This document shows positions 1 through 6,173 of a stretch of 6,173 bases of DNA, piece after piece. This DNA is from Spirochaetia bacterium. Lineage in GTDB: Bacteria; Spirochaetota; Spirochaetia; Treponematales; Rectinemataceae. The notes under the pieces were generated by a model that worked only from the letters and a program-made list of their open reading frames with translations, had not been told where the DNA came from and searched no databases. Every line of letters begins with the position of its first letter. The first letter of the stretch is position 1. A program made the translations under genes and the position numbers. Location of the stretch: NCBI GenBank assembly GCA_021286925.1, contig JAJTBL010000121.1:1-6173 (forward strand). The letters are read 5' to 3'.

Positions 1-1068
1 AGCCAGTAACGAAAATATGATAGTTATGCTCCAAACCCCGAAAAACGGGCTTACCAAACTGCTCTTTGCAGCCAGGGAGCCGAGCATTTGGGCTACATAA
101 TATACCGTAGCGGTACCCAGGCTGAAAAGCAGGCTCATCAAAAGGATGTTCTTTCGAAACAAGCCCGAAAAAACGAGCGACAATCCAAAAACGATTGGAA
201 TCGTCAACAGTGTTGCATAGCGCTTGTTGTATTCTATCTCGGCTTCCGCGGATGGCAGGCCGGCGTTTTTAAGAAAACCAATATAATTTTTAAGCGAAAC
301 AAGCCGCATCATCGCCGGATTTTTCGTTATCATCGCAAAGGATTCAGGAGGTTCAGAAACAGCTTGATCGGAGAAGTTGCCGCCCGGCAATTCTGTCCAG
401 GCGTTTCCCTGCGTTCGGGCAAAAATCTTTGCACCGCTAAAAAGCCATGTGCCGTCTGTCCAAGTGCCTGAATCCGCTAGAATTCGGCGGGAAGGGAGCC
501 CATCCTCATCTCGCTCCAGAATATCGATATCACGCATCGTTGCCGTTTGCGGATGAAACCGTGCACAGCGATAGACCATCCGCCCTTTTTGGGCAAGAAT
601 CGTAATACCTTCGGCATTAAAACTGCTGCTTTTGCTTCCCAGCATGGTCTGATACAGCGTATCCCGTTGCATGGAGGCCGGAATGGCCAGATATTCATTC
701 ATGCCGAAAATGGCAAAAGCGCTTGCAATCGCCAGGATAAAAATGGGGATGTTCAATTTTCTGAGGCTGACACCGGAGCTGTAGATAACCATGAGTTCGC
801 CGTTGGCTTGCAGTTCTGAAAGACTCATCGTAAGGGCGAACAAGAAGGCAACGGGAAACACCTCGATGCTGTGCCGTGGAATGCCTGCCGCAACCCAGAG
901 GAAAATCTTTGCAACCTCGGCTCCTGATGCGAGAAATCGCCACAAGGAACTGAAAAGCTCAGCAAGAAGAAAGATCATCACCAAAAAAAGCTCTCCGCCA
1001 ACTAGACGCCTAAATACTGATACAATGAGCAATTGCTGAAGGCGAAGCGGTTTCAGTGACAGTGTCAT
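1..1068 (-). CDS. LptF/LptG (YjgP/YjgQ) family permease, C-terminus cut by the window edge
   Basis: The frame from ATG at 1068 is open for 356 codons to the left edge, with no stop. It starts MTLSLKPLRLQQLLIVSVFR and has the family layout: membrane segments near residues 23-44, 64-83 and 103-122, a periplasmic domain from about 130 to 265, then EIEYNKRYATLLTIPIVFGL (277-296), the conserved start of the fourth helix, and two more hydrophobic segments (about 306-327 and 340-356). E. coli relatives end near 360 residues, so probably only a few codons are missing. It lacks the inserted stretch seen in the upstream permease. The start overlaps the upstream stop as ATGA and is preceded by AGAAGG with a 5-base spacer, so the two proteins are probably made together and pair as a heterodimer (LptF with LptG). 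By order this would be the LptG partner; that name is inference. The ATPase subunit LptB is not in the window. Confidence 0.93.
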   Translation of the reverse strand, partial: MTLSLKPLRLQQLLIVSVFRRLVGGELFLVMIFLLAELFSSLWRFLASGAEVAKIFLWVAAGIPRHSIEVFPVAFLFALTMSLSELQANGELMVIYSSGVSLRKLNIPIFILAIASAFAIFGMNEYLAIPASMQRDTLYQTMLGSKSSSFNAEGITILAQKGRMVYRCARFHPQTATMRDIDILERDEDGLPSRRILADSGTWTDGTWLFSGAKIFARTQGNAWTELPGGNFSDQAVSEPPESFAMITKNPAMMRLVSLKNYIGFLKNAGLPSAEAEIEYNKRYATLLTIPIVFGLSLVFSGLFRKNILLMSLLFSLGTATVYYVAQMLGSLAAKSSLVSPFFGVWSITIIFSLLA

Positions 1069-2420
1069 AAAAACCTTCTGGTTGAAAAATGCCTGAGCGC
1101 AAGCATGATGAGCGCAGCGGCAAGAACAAGAAGATCAGGAGCCCACATTGCCAGCGCCGGGTCGAGAGCGCTCCGCAAGCCCAAAGTCTGCCCGGCGAAC
1201 AGCAAAGCCCAATAAGCGACGGAGAGCAGAAGTGCAAGGCCGAATCCTGCGGTCCTGCCAGCTTTTCCTGTTCCGAGCCCAAGCGGAAAAGCGAGCAAAG
1301 CAAAGAAAAATCCTGCGGCTGGTATTGAAAACTTCTTATTGTATTCAAGCTTGTAGATTTGCAGGGTTCGGTCCTGCGGCAGAGCTGTTGCCGAGGCGCG
1401 GTATTCATTGACGTTCCTGGACAGCGCCGCAAGCGGTGCCTCTGCAGGATTTTTTTGGGTTTTGGCCGCTGCAACTGGAACAGCCTGCTCTTCGAGAATT
1501 GGAGAAAGCTCTTTGCCGTAGGCAGCAAGAAGCCGTGCTTGGGTACGCGATTTTTGCATTTTGCTGTCGCCAATCCGCTTTTCGAGATTCGCGGCCTTGT
1601 CGGCAATTTTGCTTTTTATTTGCGCGGAAGACATCTCCGACGGTCCCGCACTGCTGAACCCCGTAATCGGCTCGCTGATTTTGATTCGATATTGAACCTG
1701 ATCAGCTCTGGAAATGGTAAAGTGATCCGGTTTTTTCCCGTCGATTTCCTGCTGCCAGACTGAATCCATCGTTACTACGGCATTGTACTGATCCGGCGAT
1801 ATGCTGAACCAAGCCTTTTGGGCCGCTATCAGCGTTTTTGCTGAAGAGGCCGCATTTTCATTTTGAGGATAGAGAAGCACAGCTCCGATTGCGTCATCTT
1901 TTTTTTCACCGGTGACAATCGTCATCTGCGCGTAATTCTTGACTGAATAGGCTCCAAGCTCGACCGATGCCGATTTGGCGACCAGCTGTCCGTATTCCCT
2001 TTGGAAGGCCTTTGTACCCCGGGGCAAAAAATAATCGTTCGATTGAAAGGAAATAAAGGATGAAAGCAGACCAATGATGATAAATGGCAGATACATAGTT
2101 CGGATTGAAATGCCGCTTGCCGCCATGGCCAGAAATTCGTTATCGGAATTGAGGCGCGCCGAGGCCATAAGGCCGCCAGCCAGCGCAGAGAAGGGAAAGG
2201 AAATTGTCACTATTGAAGGCAAAGAATAAAAGAGTAGGAGGAGGGTTTTTTGCAGCGGAACATTTTTGGACAGAATTTCTTCTGCCATCAGAAGAATCTG
2301 ATTGATGAAGAAGACTACGAAAAAAAAACAGAATGAAATAAGCAAAGAGAACATGAATTCTCTGCCAATATAAAGAAATATCTTTTTTTGTCGAAAAGGG
2401 GCGAAGGTCTTTTCGTGCAT
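1065..2420 (-). CDS. LptF/LptG (YjgP/YjgQ) family permease, long form
   Basis: This 451-residue inner-membrane protein belongs to the LptF/LptG family, the membrane half of the ABC exporter that extracts lipopolysaccharide or a related lipid and passes it to the periplasmic Lpt bridge. The layout fits: three membrane segments (about 22-44, 57-84, 103-125), a periplasmic beta-rich domain (about 140-250), then three more segments (about 364-385, 391-413, 426-443). The segment LEYNKKFSIPAAGFFFALLA followed by FPLG (358-381) is the conserved start of the fourth helix. E. coli LptF and LptG have about 360 residues; the surplus is mainly a charged, Ala/Lys/Glu-rich stretch at about 258-350 between the beta domain and the fourth helix, possibly partly coiled coil. 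ATG at 2420 follows GGAG by 5 bases. The gene sits 29 bases after dut and overlaps the next permease by 4 bases. By order it would correspond to LptF, but I cannot separate LptF from LptG by sequence alone. Confidence 0.93.
   Translation of the reverse strand: MHEKTFAPFRQKKIFLYIGREFMFSLLISFCFFFVVFFINQILLMAEEILSKNVPLQKTLLLLFYSLPSIVTISFPFSALAGGLMASARLNSDNEFLAMAASGISIRTMYLPFIIIGLLSSFISFQSNDYFLPRGTKAFQREYGQLVAKSASVELGAYSVKNYAQMTIVTGEKKDDAIGAVLLYPQNENAASSAKTLIAAQKAWFSISPDQYNAVVTMDSVWQQEIDGKKPDHFTISRADQVQYRIKISEPITGFSSAGPSEMSSAQIKSKIADKAANLEKRIGDSKMQKSRTQARLLAAYGKELSPILEEQAVPVAAAKTQKNPAEAPLAALSRNVNEYRASATALPQDRTLQIYKLEYNKKFSIPAAGFFFALLAFPLGLGTGKAGRTAGFGLALLLSVAYWALLFAGQTLGLRSALDPALAMWAPDLLVLAAALIMLALRHFSTRRFL
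1074..1079 (-). promoter_or_regulatory. Ribosome binding site of the second permease
   Basis: AGAAGG lies 5 bases before the ATG at 1068, inside the last codons of the upstream permease gene. It fixes the start of the second permease at the ATGA overlap, which matters because that gene is cut by the window edge and has no full-length frame to judge from. Confidence 0.8.
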
Positions 2421-2425
2421 CGCAG

Positions 2426-2429
2426 CTCC
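2426..2429 (-). promoter_or_regulatory. Ribosome binding site of the long permease
   Basis: GGAG lies 5 bases before the ATG at 2420, in the 29-base gap after dut. It supports 2420 as the start rather than the internal Met at residue 23. Confidence 0.75.
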
Positions 2430-2449
2430 AAAATGCCGGCTTTTTGCTT

Positions 2450-2896
2450 TTAGCGGCCAGTTGAACCAAACCCGCCATCCTGCCTATCTGTTTCGCCGAT
2501 AACTTTCACCGGCGAAAATTCGGCTTTAGTATACCTCGAAATGACCATCTGCGCTATTCGGTCCCCCGGATGGATGGCAGCGGCTGTGCTCCCCAGATTG
2601 ACCAGGATAACCTTGATTTCGCCGCGGTAATCCGAATCGATAGTACCCGGTGTGTTGAGGCAGGTTATGCCATGTTCGAGAGCCAGGCCTGATCGCGGCC
2701 GGATCTGAGCTTCATAGCCGTCAGGCAGTTCAATCCGAATGCCGGTGGGGATGGCCCGCCGCTCTAGGGGTTTCAGCGTAATGGTTTCTGAAAGCCTGGC
2801 GCGCAGGTCAGCACCGGCGGCTCCGATAGTCTTATATTCAGGCATGGCCGCGCCTTCATCCAGGAGTATGGGGATTGTAATCTTTAGCTCTTGCAT
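2450..2896 (-). CDS. dut: dUTP diphosphatase (dUTPase)
   Basis: dUTPase splits dUTP into dUMP and pyrophosphate, which keeps uracil out of DNA and supplies dUMP for thymidylate synthesis. The 148 residues are the normal length for the homotrimeric family and all five motifs are present in order: I, AAGADLRA (26-33); II, RPRSGLALEHG (66-76); III, LNTPGTIDSDYRGE (80-93), with the catalytic Asp at D87 and the sugar-contacting Tyr at Y90; IV, GDRIAQMVI (111-119); V, DRQDGGFGSTGR (137-148), the mobile C-terminal arm that closes over the active site. The ATG lies 13 bases inside the end of the M16 gene and is preceded by GGAG with a 9-base spacer, which supports this start and tight coupling to the peptidase. 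Nothing looks degraded. The confidence in function is very high. Confidence 0.98.
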   Translation of the reverse strand: MQELKITIPILLDEGAAMPEYKTIGAAGADLRARLSETITLKPLERRAIPTGIRIELPDGYEAQIRPRSGLALEHGITCLNTPGTIDSDYRGEIKVILVNLGSTAAAIHPGDRIAQMVISRYTKAEFSPVKVIGETDRQDGGFGSTGR

Positions 2897-4212
2897 GGGC
2901 GTTTTCTCCGCGATTGTACGGTTTGAAATCCAAGCCTCTGTGCTGTATACCTGTCGAGCGGGCCGAAAAGAAATTGAAAAGCAGAGGTTTTAAGGGTATC
3001 CCCCTTGGCCAATTGCATCAATACCGTTTCAACCTGCTGTCTGTCAACAGAAAGATAGCGCTCAAGCTCGTCCTTTTCATTTAAAACAAGCCCGGTGTCA
3101 ATAAAGTTGCGCGCTATCCTCCGCGTTCTGAATTCCGGGTCTTCCAGCATGATCTGGAAACTGCCGGCCAGCCGCTTTCGGTGATCGCTCAACTCCTGGT
3201 CACTCAAAGGCTGGGAAAACAGATTTTCCAATTCTCGATCAAGCAGTGCCAACAAACGTTCTGCATTGTCCGGTTCGAATGCCGAAACAATGAGAAGAAT
3301 CGCTTCCGTCCGTGAATGGTAAAGACTGCTGGAAATCGTATAGGCAAGCCCTTCTTCCTCGCGGATTTTTCTGAAGAGCCGAGACGAGGAGGACTCTCCG
3401 ATCAGGTTCGAGACGAGGGCTAGCGAATAATAGTCGAAACCGAAAAAAGGCCGGTCGAGTTGGAAGGCTTCGACATGAAATTGCTGCGAAGAGGCAATTT
3501 TTTTATAGACTTTGCCCGCTTGGGGCTTTGGTGCCGAATTGGACTCACATGGTTTCATGCCAGCAGTGCTTGGGTCAAAAGCTGCGCGGATTTCGGCAAG
3601 CGTTCTTTCCATCAACCTGGCAATTTTTTCAGCAGACACCGGCCCCGACACTGCAATGATGGCATTGGCGGGTGTCAAGAAGCGCTGATAAAACCTAATC
3701 ACGGCATCGCGGGTCAGTGCTTTGACATCTTCAATGTTTCCCGTTATCGGAAAGGCTCCGGCCTGCCCGCTCCAGAATTGGACAAAAAATTCATCCAGCA
3801 ATCGTTCTTCGATCTCATCGCTGGATTGCAGTATTTCAGCAATAACAACATTCCGCTCTTTTTCAAATTCGCTGGCCGGGAATGTGGAGGCAAAAGCCAT
3901 ATATGAAAGCAGATTCAGCGCTGTCTGCCACTCCGGCTCAGGAACATGTGCATGAATGCAGAGCGTATCTCGCTCGGTAAAGCCATTCAGAAAGCCGCCT
4001 GCACCCTCGGCAAGCGGCCAGATTTCCTGCGCCCCATAGCGGATGTTGCCCTTGAACAGCATGTGTTCGATAAAATGGAAAAAGCCTCTTTCACAAGAGG
4101 CTTCATGTCTGGAACCGTAGGGAAACCAGATGGAACAAAAAAAACTGCTCGCCGCCGGCCGATGGTCAACCAGAAGGGTTGGACCACTAGGCAGGCTGAC
4201 CTGTGTCAGCAT
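2884..4212 (-). CDS. M16 family zinc metallopeptidase (processing peptidase-like)
   Basis: This 442-residue protein has the layout of a two-domain M16 (M16B-type) peptidase, a clamshell enzyme that degrades or processes peptides. The inverted zinc motif HxxEH is intact as H46-F-I-E49-H50, and a third zinc ligand, E126 in the KERNVVIAEI segment, lies 76 residues after H50, the spacing usual in the family. GGFLNGFTERDT (72-83) is the conserved substrate-strand segment. The C-terminal half carries the family pattern LFRKIREEEGLAYTISSSL and lacks a zinc motif, as expected for the second, non-catalytic domain. No signal peptide is visible, so a cytoplasmic location is likely. The start at 4212 places the first beta strand (VSLPSGPTLLV) normally, but no Shine-Dalgarno sequence precedes it. 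It begins 10 bases after the pnp stop, so translational coupling is likely. The natural substrate cannot be told from the sequence. Confidence 0.95.
   Translation of the reverse strand: MLTQVSLPSGPTLLVDHRPAASSFFCSIWFPYGSRHEASCERGFFHFIEHMLFKGNIRYGAQEIWPLAEGAGGFLNGFTERDTLCIHAHVPEPEWQTALNLLSYMAFASTFPASEFEKERNVVIAEILQSSDEIEERLLDEFFVQFWSGQAGAFPITGNIEDVKALTRDAVIRFYQRFLTPANAIIAVSGPVSAEKIARLMERTLAEIRAAFDPSTAGMKPCESNSAPKPQAGKVYKKIASSQQFHVEAFQLDRPFFGFDYYSLALVSNLIGESSSSRLFRKIREEEGLAYTISSSLYHSRTEAILLIVSAFEPDNAERLLALLDRELENLFSQPLSDQELSDHRKRLAGSFQIMLEDPEFRTRRIARNFIDTGLVLNEKDELERYLSVDRQQVETVLMQLAKGDTLKTSAFQFLFGPLDRYTAQRLGFQTVQSRRKRPCKS
2906..2909 (-). promoter_or_regulatory. Ribosome binding site of dut
   Basis: GGAG lies 9 bases before the dut ATG at 2896 and within the coding end of the M16 gene. 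The spacing is slightly long but usable. Together with the 13-base overlap it suggests dut translation is coupled to the peptidase. Confidence 0.65.
4075..4103 (-). other. Terminator-like hairpin inside the start of the M16 gene
   Basis: On the transcribed strand AAGCCTCTT, loop GTGA, AAGAGGCTT form a perfect 9-base-pair stem (bases 4103 to 4082), extendable by a G-U pair. The loop is of the stable GNRA type. The stem runs into a T-rich tail (TTTCC and then ATTTT from 4081 downward). This has the shape of an intrinsic terminator, but it lies about 110 bases into an intact coding region, over codons just before and into the HxxEH motif. The stem has only four G-C pairs, so it may be a weak pause or attenuation site, or chance. 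Confidence 0.4.
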
Positions 4213-4222
4213 GGGCTATGAC

Positions 4223-6173
4223 TTAACGGCGGTGCTGTGAATCGCGCCTGTCGTCTGAAAAACGCCTCGGATCTCGGGGGCGGCTGTCAGGTCTCGGCGC
4301 CGATGCCGGAGCGTTGCCGTTTTCATCGAGAGCATCCACCAGGGCGAGGTTGAGTCTTCCCATGTGGTCAATCTCAAGGAGTTTTACTTCAACACTGTCG
4401 CCTTCTTTGACAACATCGGTAACCTTCTCAACTCTGCCCTTGGAAAGTTTGGAAATGTGGGCAAGCCCTTCTTTTCCAGGAAGAATCTCAATGAAGGCGC
4501 CGAAGTCCATGATGCGTTTGACGGTGCCTTTGTAGACTTTTCCGACCTCTGGTTCTTCGACCATGCCAAGCACGGCGTCGCGGGCTTCATACGCAGCTTT
4601 CTGATTTTTCCCGTAGATGGTGACATTGCCGTCTTCGTCGATGTTGATCTGGACGTCGTATTTTTCACACATGGCTTTGATATTTTTACCGGACGGCCCG
4701 ATGACGGCACCGATCTTGTCCTGGTCAACCTTTGCGACAACCACTTTTGGCGCATATTCCGAAATATCGCTGGCCGGTTCAGCCATGGTCGCTTCCATGA
4801 TGCCGAGGATGTGGAGTCTGCCTTTTTTGGCCTGGGCAAGGGCTTTCGTGAGAATCTCAGTCGATACCGAGGAAATCTTGATGTCCATCTGGAAGCCGGT
4901 AATGCCGTCTTTGGTCCCCGCGACTTTGAAGTCCATGTCGCCAAGGTGATCTTCATCGCCGAGGATGTCAGAAAGCACGGCATAACGCTCGTTGTCGGTA
5001 ATGAGTCCCATGGCAATGCCTGCGACGGGTTTTTTCAAAGGAACGCCAGCGTGCATCAGAGACAGCGAGGAAGAGCAAACAGTTGCCATGGAAGATGATC
5101 CGTTGGATTCAAGCACTTCCGAGACCACTCTGATGGTGTACGGGAACTTTTCTTTCGGCGGCAGCATGGCTTCTACCGAGCGCCGTGCAAGGTCGCCATG
5201 GCCGATTTCGCGCCTGCCAGTACCGAGTCTGCCGACTTCGCCGACCGAGAACGGCGGGAAGTTGTAGTGCAGCATAAAGCGTTCGCGGCGGTCGCCTTCG
5301 ATATCATCGAGGATTTGCTCATCGAAAACGGTGCCCAGCGTTGTAATAGCGAGAGCTTGTGTTTCACCGCGGGTAAAGAGTGCTGAGCCGTGCGTTCTGG
5401 GCAGAACTCCCACTTCGCAGGTGATGGGGCGGATATCTTCAAGGCCGCGCCCGTCGACGCGAAGTCCCTTGTCGAGAATACTGCTCCGGAGGATTTCATA
5501 CTGAAGATCGTCCATGAGCGTTGAGAAAAGCTTTTTCTGGGTATCGTCGGTCAATGCATCAGCAAAGGCTGTTTCGGTTTCCTTAATTGCCTGGCTGACC
5601 GCCTTGCCGCGTTCCTGCTTTACTTTAGTAAACAGGGCTTTGGAGAGTTTTTCGTGGGCATAGGCACGGATTTCGTCAGCCCGATTCAGGGTGACGGTCA
5701 GCGGTGCGAGCGGGAGCTTTTCCTTGCCAGCGAGAGCCCGGAGTTCCTCGATAGCGGCGCACAGCCGTGAGATCGGTTCTTTTGCGCATTCAATGGCGGC
5801 AATCATTTCTTCTTCGGAGACTTCATGCGAGCCGCCTTCAACCATCGTGATGCCGACAGCGGTGCCGGCTACGACAATTTCCAGCTTCGCTTTGGCGATC
5901 TGATCGAATGTTGGGTTGACGATGTACTCGCCATCCAAGAGGCAGACACGAACTGCCGCAATCGGCCCAGCAAAGGGGATGCTGGAAATGTGCACCGCAG
6001 CGCTGGCCGCGTTGACAGCGAGGATATCGGGCGGGTTGATCTGATCGGTTGAGATGCAGGTCGGCACTACCTGAATTTCGCGGCCAAAAGCCTTGTCAAA
6101 CAGGGGTCGCATGGGTCTGTCGATAATCCGTGAAACGAGGATTTCCTTATCTTTCGGCCTGGCTTCGCGTTTG
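4223..6173 (-). CDS. pnp: Polynucleotide phosphorylase (PNPase), N-terminus cut by the window edge
   Basis: PNPase is a trimeric 3'-to-5' exoribonuclease that uses phosphate to release nucleoside diphosphates from RNA in the cytoplasm. The reading frame stays open to the right edge; the first visible residues (KREARPKDKEILVSRIIDRP) match the conserved N-terminal part, so the Met at 6112 is internal. About 78 residues are missing by comparison with the E. coli protein. In the 649 visible residues the order is: end of the first RNase PH domain (to about 140), a helical linker (about 140-230), the second, catalytic RNase PH domain (about 235-475), a KH domain with IGPSGKNI (about 483-521) and an S1 domain (about 544-613). 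The catalytic aspartates equivalent to E. coli D486 and D492 are present in LGDEDHLGDMDFK (visible D406 and D412), as is the phosphate-site stretch NGSSSMATVC. The protein ends in an Arg/Asp-rich tail. It is the most upstream gene seen, and rpsO is often just before pnp in bacteria, but that lies outside the window. Confidence 0.97.
   Translation of the reverse strand, partial: KREARPKDKEILVSRIIDRPMRPLFDKAFGREIQVVPTCISTDQINPPDILAVNAASAAVHISSIPFAGPIAAVRVCLLDGEYIVNPTFDQIAKAKLEIVVAGTAVGITMVEGGSHEVSEEEMIAAIECAKEPISRLCAAIEELRALAGKEKLPLAPLTVTLNRADEIRAYAHEKLSKALFTKVKQERGKAVSQAIKETETAFADALTDDTQKKLFSTLMDDLQYEILRSSILDKGLRVDGRGLEDIRPITCEVGVLPRTHGSALFTRGETQALAITTLGTVFDEQILDDIEGDRRERFMLHYNFPPFSVGEVGRLGTGRREIGHGDLARRSVEAMLPPKEKFPYTIRVVSEVLESNGSSSMATVCSSSLSLMHAGVPLKKPVAGIAMGLITDNERYAVLSDILGDEDHLGDMDFKVAGTKDGITGFQMDIKISSVSTEILTKALAQAKKGRLHILGIMEATMAEPASDISEYAPKVVVAKVDQDKIGAVIGPSGKNIKAMCEKYDVQINIDEDGNVTIYGKNQKAAYEARDAVLGMVEEPEVGKVYKGTVKRIMDFGAFIEILPGKEGLAHISKLSKGRVEKVTDVVKEGDSVEVKLLEIDHMGRLNLALVDALDENGNAPASAPRPDSRPRDPRRFSDDRRDSQHRR

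Noticed and set aside
477..698. Short minus-strand open frame inside the left-edge permease
   Set aside because: The true permease frame runs through this region without a stop and encodes a family-like protein; this frame encodes nothing recognisable.
1010..1606. Open frame of 198 codons on the minus strand, in another frame of the permease genes
   Set aside because: It overlaps the clearly identified permease frame and spans its junction with the next gene. Its Arg/Ser/Leu-rich composition is typical of a frame-shifted shadow.
1899..1906. A8 tract considered as a programmed -1 frameshift site
   Set aside because: The A-run is not in the register of a standard X-XXY-YYZ slippery site, and the zero frame continues as an intact permease, so no recoding is needed.
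2421..2449. Possible hairpin (CAAAA, loop AGCCGGCA, TTTTG) in the gap between dut and the long permease
   Set aside because: The stem has only five mostly A-T pairs and no T-tract after it; the GGAG ribosome binding site follows at once. It is too weak to call a terminator.
3214..3229. Inverted repeat GGAAAA-caga-TTTTCC inside the M16 gene
   Set aside because: Six pairs with only two G-C pairs and no tail; a stem like this is expected by chance.
4364..5098. Open frame of 244 codons on the plus strand, opposite pnp
   Set aside because: It lies wholly antisense to strongly conserved pnp codons, shows no recognisable domain, and has no convincing ribosome binding site or promoter. It is a mirror of pnp codon use.
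6110..6112. ATG at 6112 as the pnp start
   Set aside because: The frame continues upstream to the window edge with conserved PNPase residues, so this Met is internal and the true start lies outside the window.

Overview
The window suggests a bacterium with an outer membrane and a genome of roughly balanced base composition. A spirochaete of the Treponema/Spirochaeta kind is my best guess. The guess rests on gene order recalled from memory (pnp close to a pair of YjgP/YjgQ-type permeases in spirochaetes), not on a database search, so treat it as tentative.

All genes are on the minus strand and read from the right edge to the left edge as one tightly packed run. In transcription order they are: (1) pnp, polynucleotide phosphorylase, entering from the right edge without its N-terminus; (2) an M16-family zinc peptidase, 10 bases further on; (3) dut, dUTPase, whose start lies inside the last codons of the peptidase gene; (4) a long LptF/LptG-type permease, 29 bases further on; (5) a second LptF/LptG-type permease that overlaps the previous gene by 4 bases (ATGA) and runs off the left edge, probably only a few codons short of complete. 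The largest gap between genes is 29 bases, so there is no room for a separate promoter or terminator between genes, and a polycistronic transcript is the simplest reading.

The run mixes RNA turnover (pnp), proteolysis (M16), nucleotide-pool cleaning (dut) and envelope lipid export (the permease pair). The two permeases are the only obvious functional pair. They would form the heterodimeric membrane part of an Lpt-type ABC exporter, and the matching ATPase (LptB) is not in this window.

I see no mobile element, CRISPR array, tRNA or rRNA gene, and no clearly undescribed system. The points most worth a second look are a terminator-like hairpin with a GNRA loop inside the start of the M16 gene, a region of about 90 residues in the first permease that the usual LptF/LptG layout does not account for, and homopolymer tracts of 9, 8 and 7 bases in that same permease gene.
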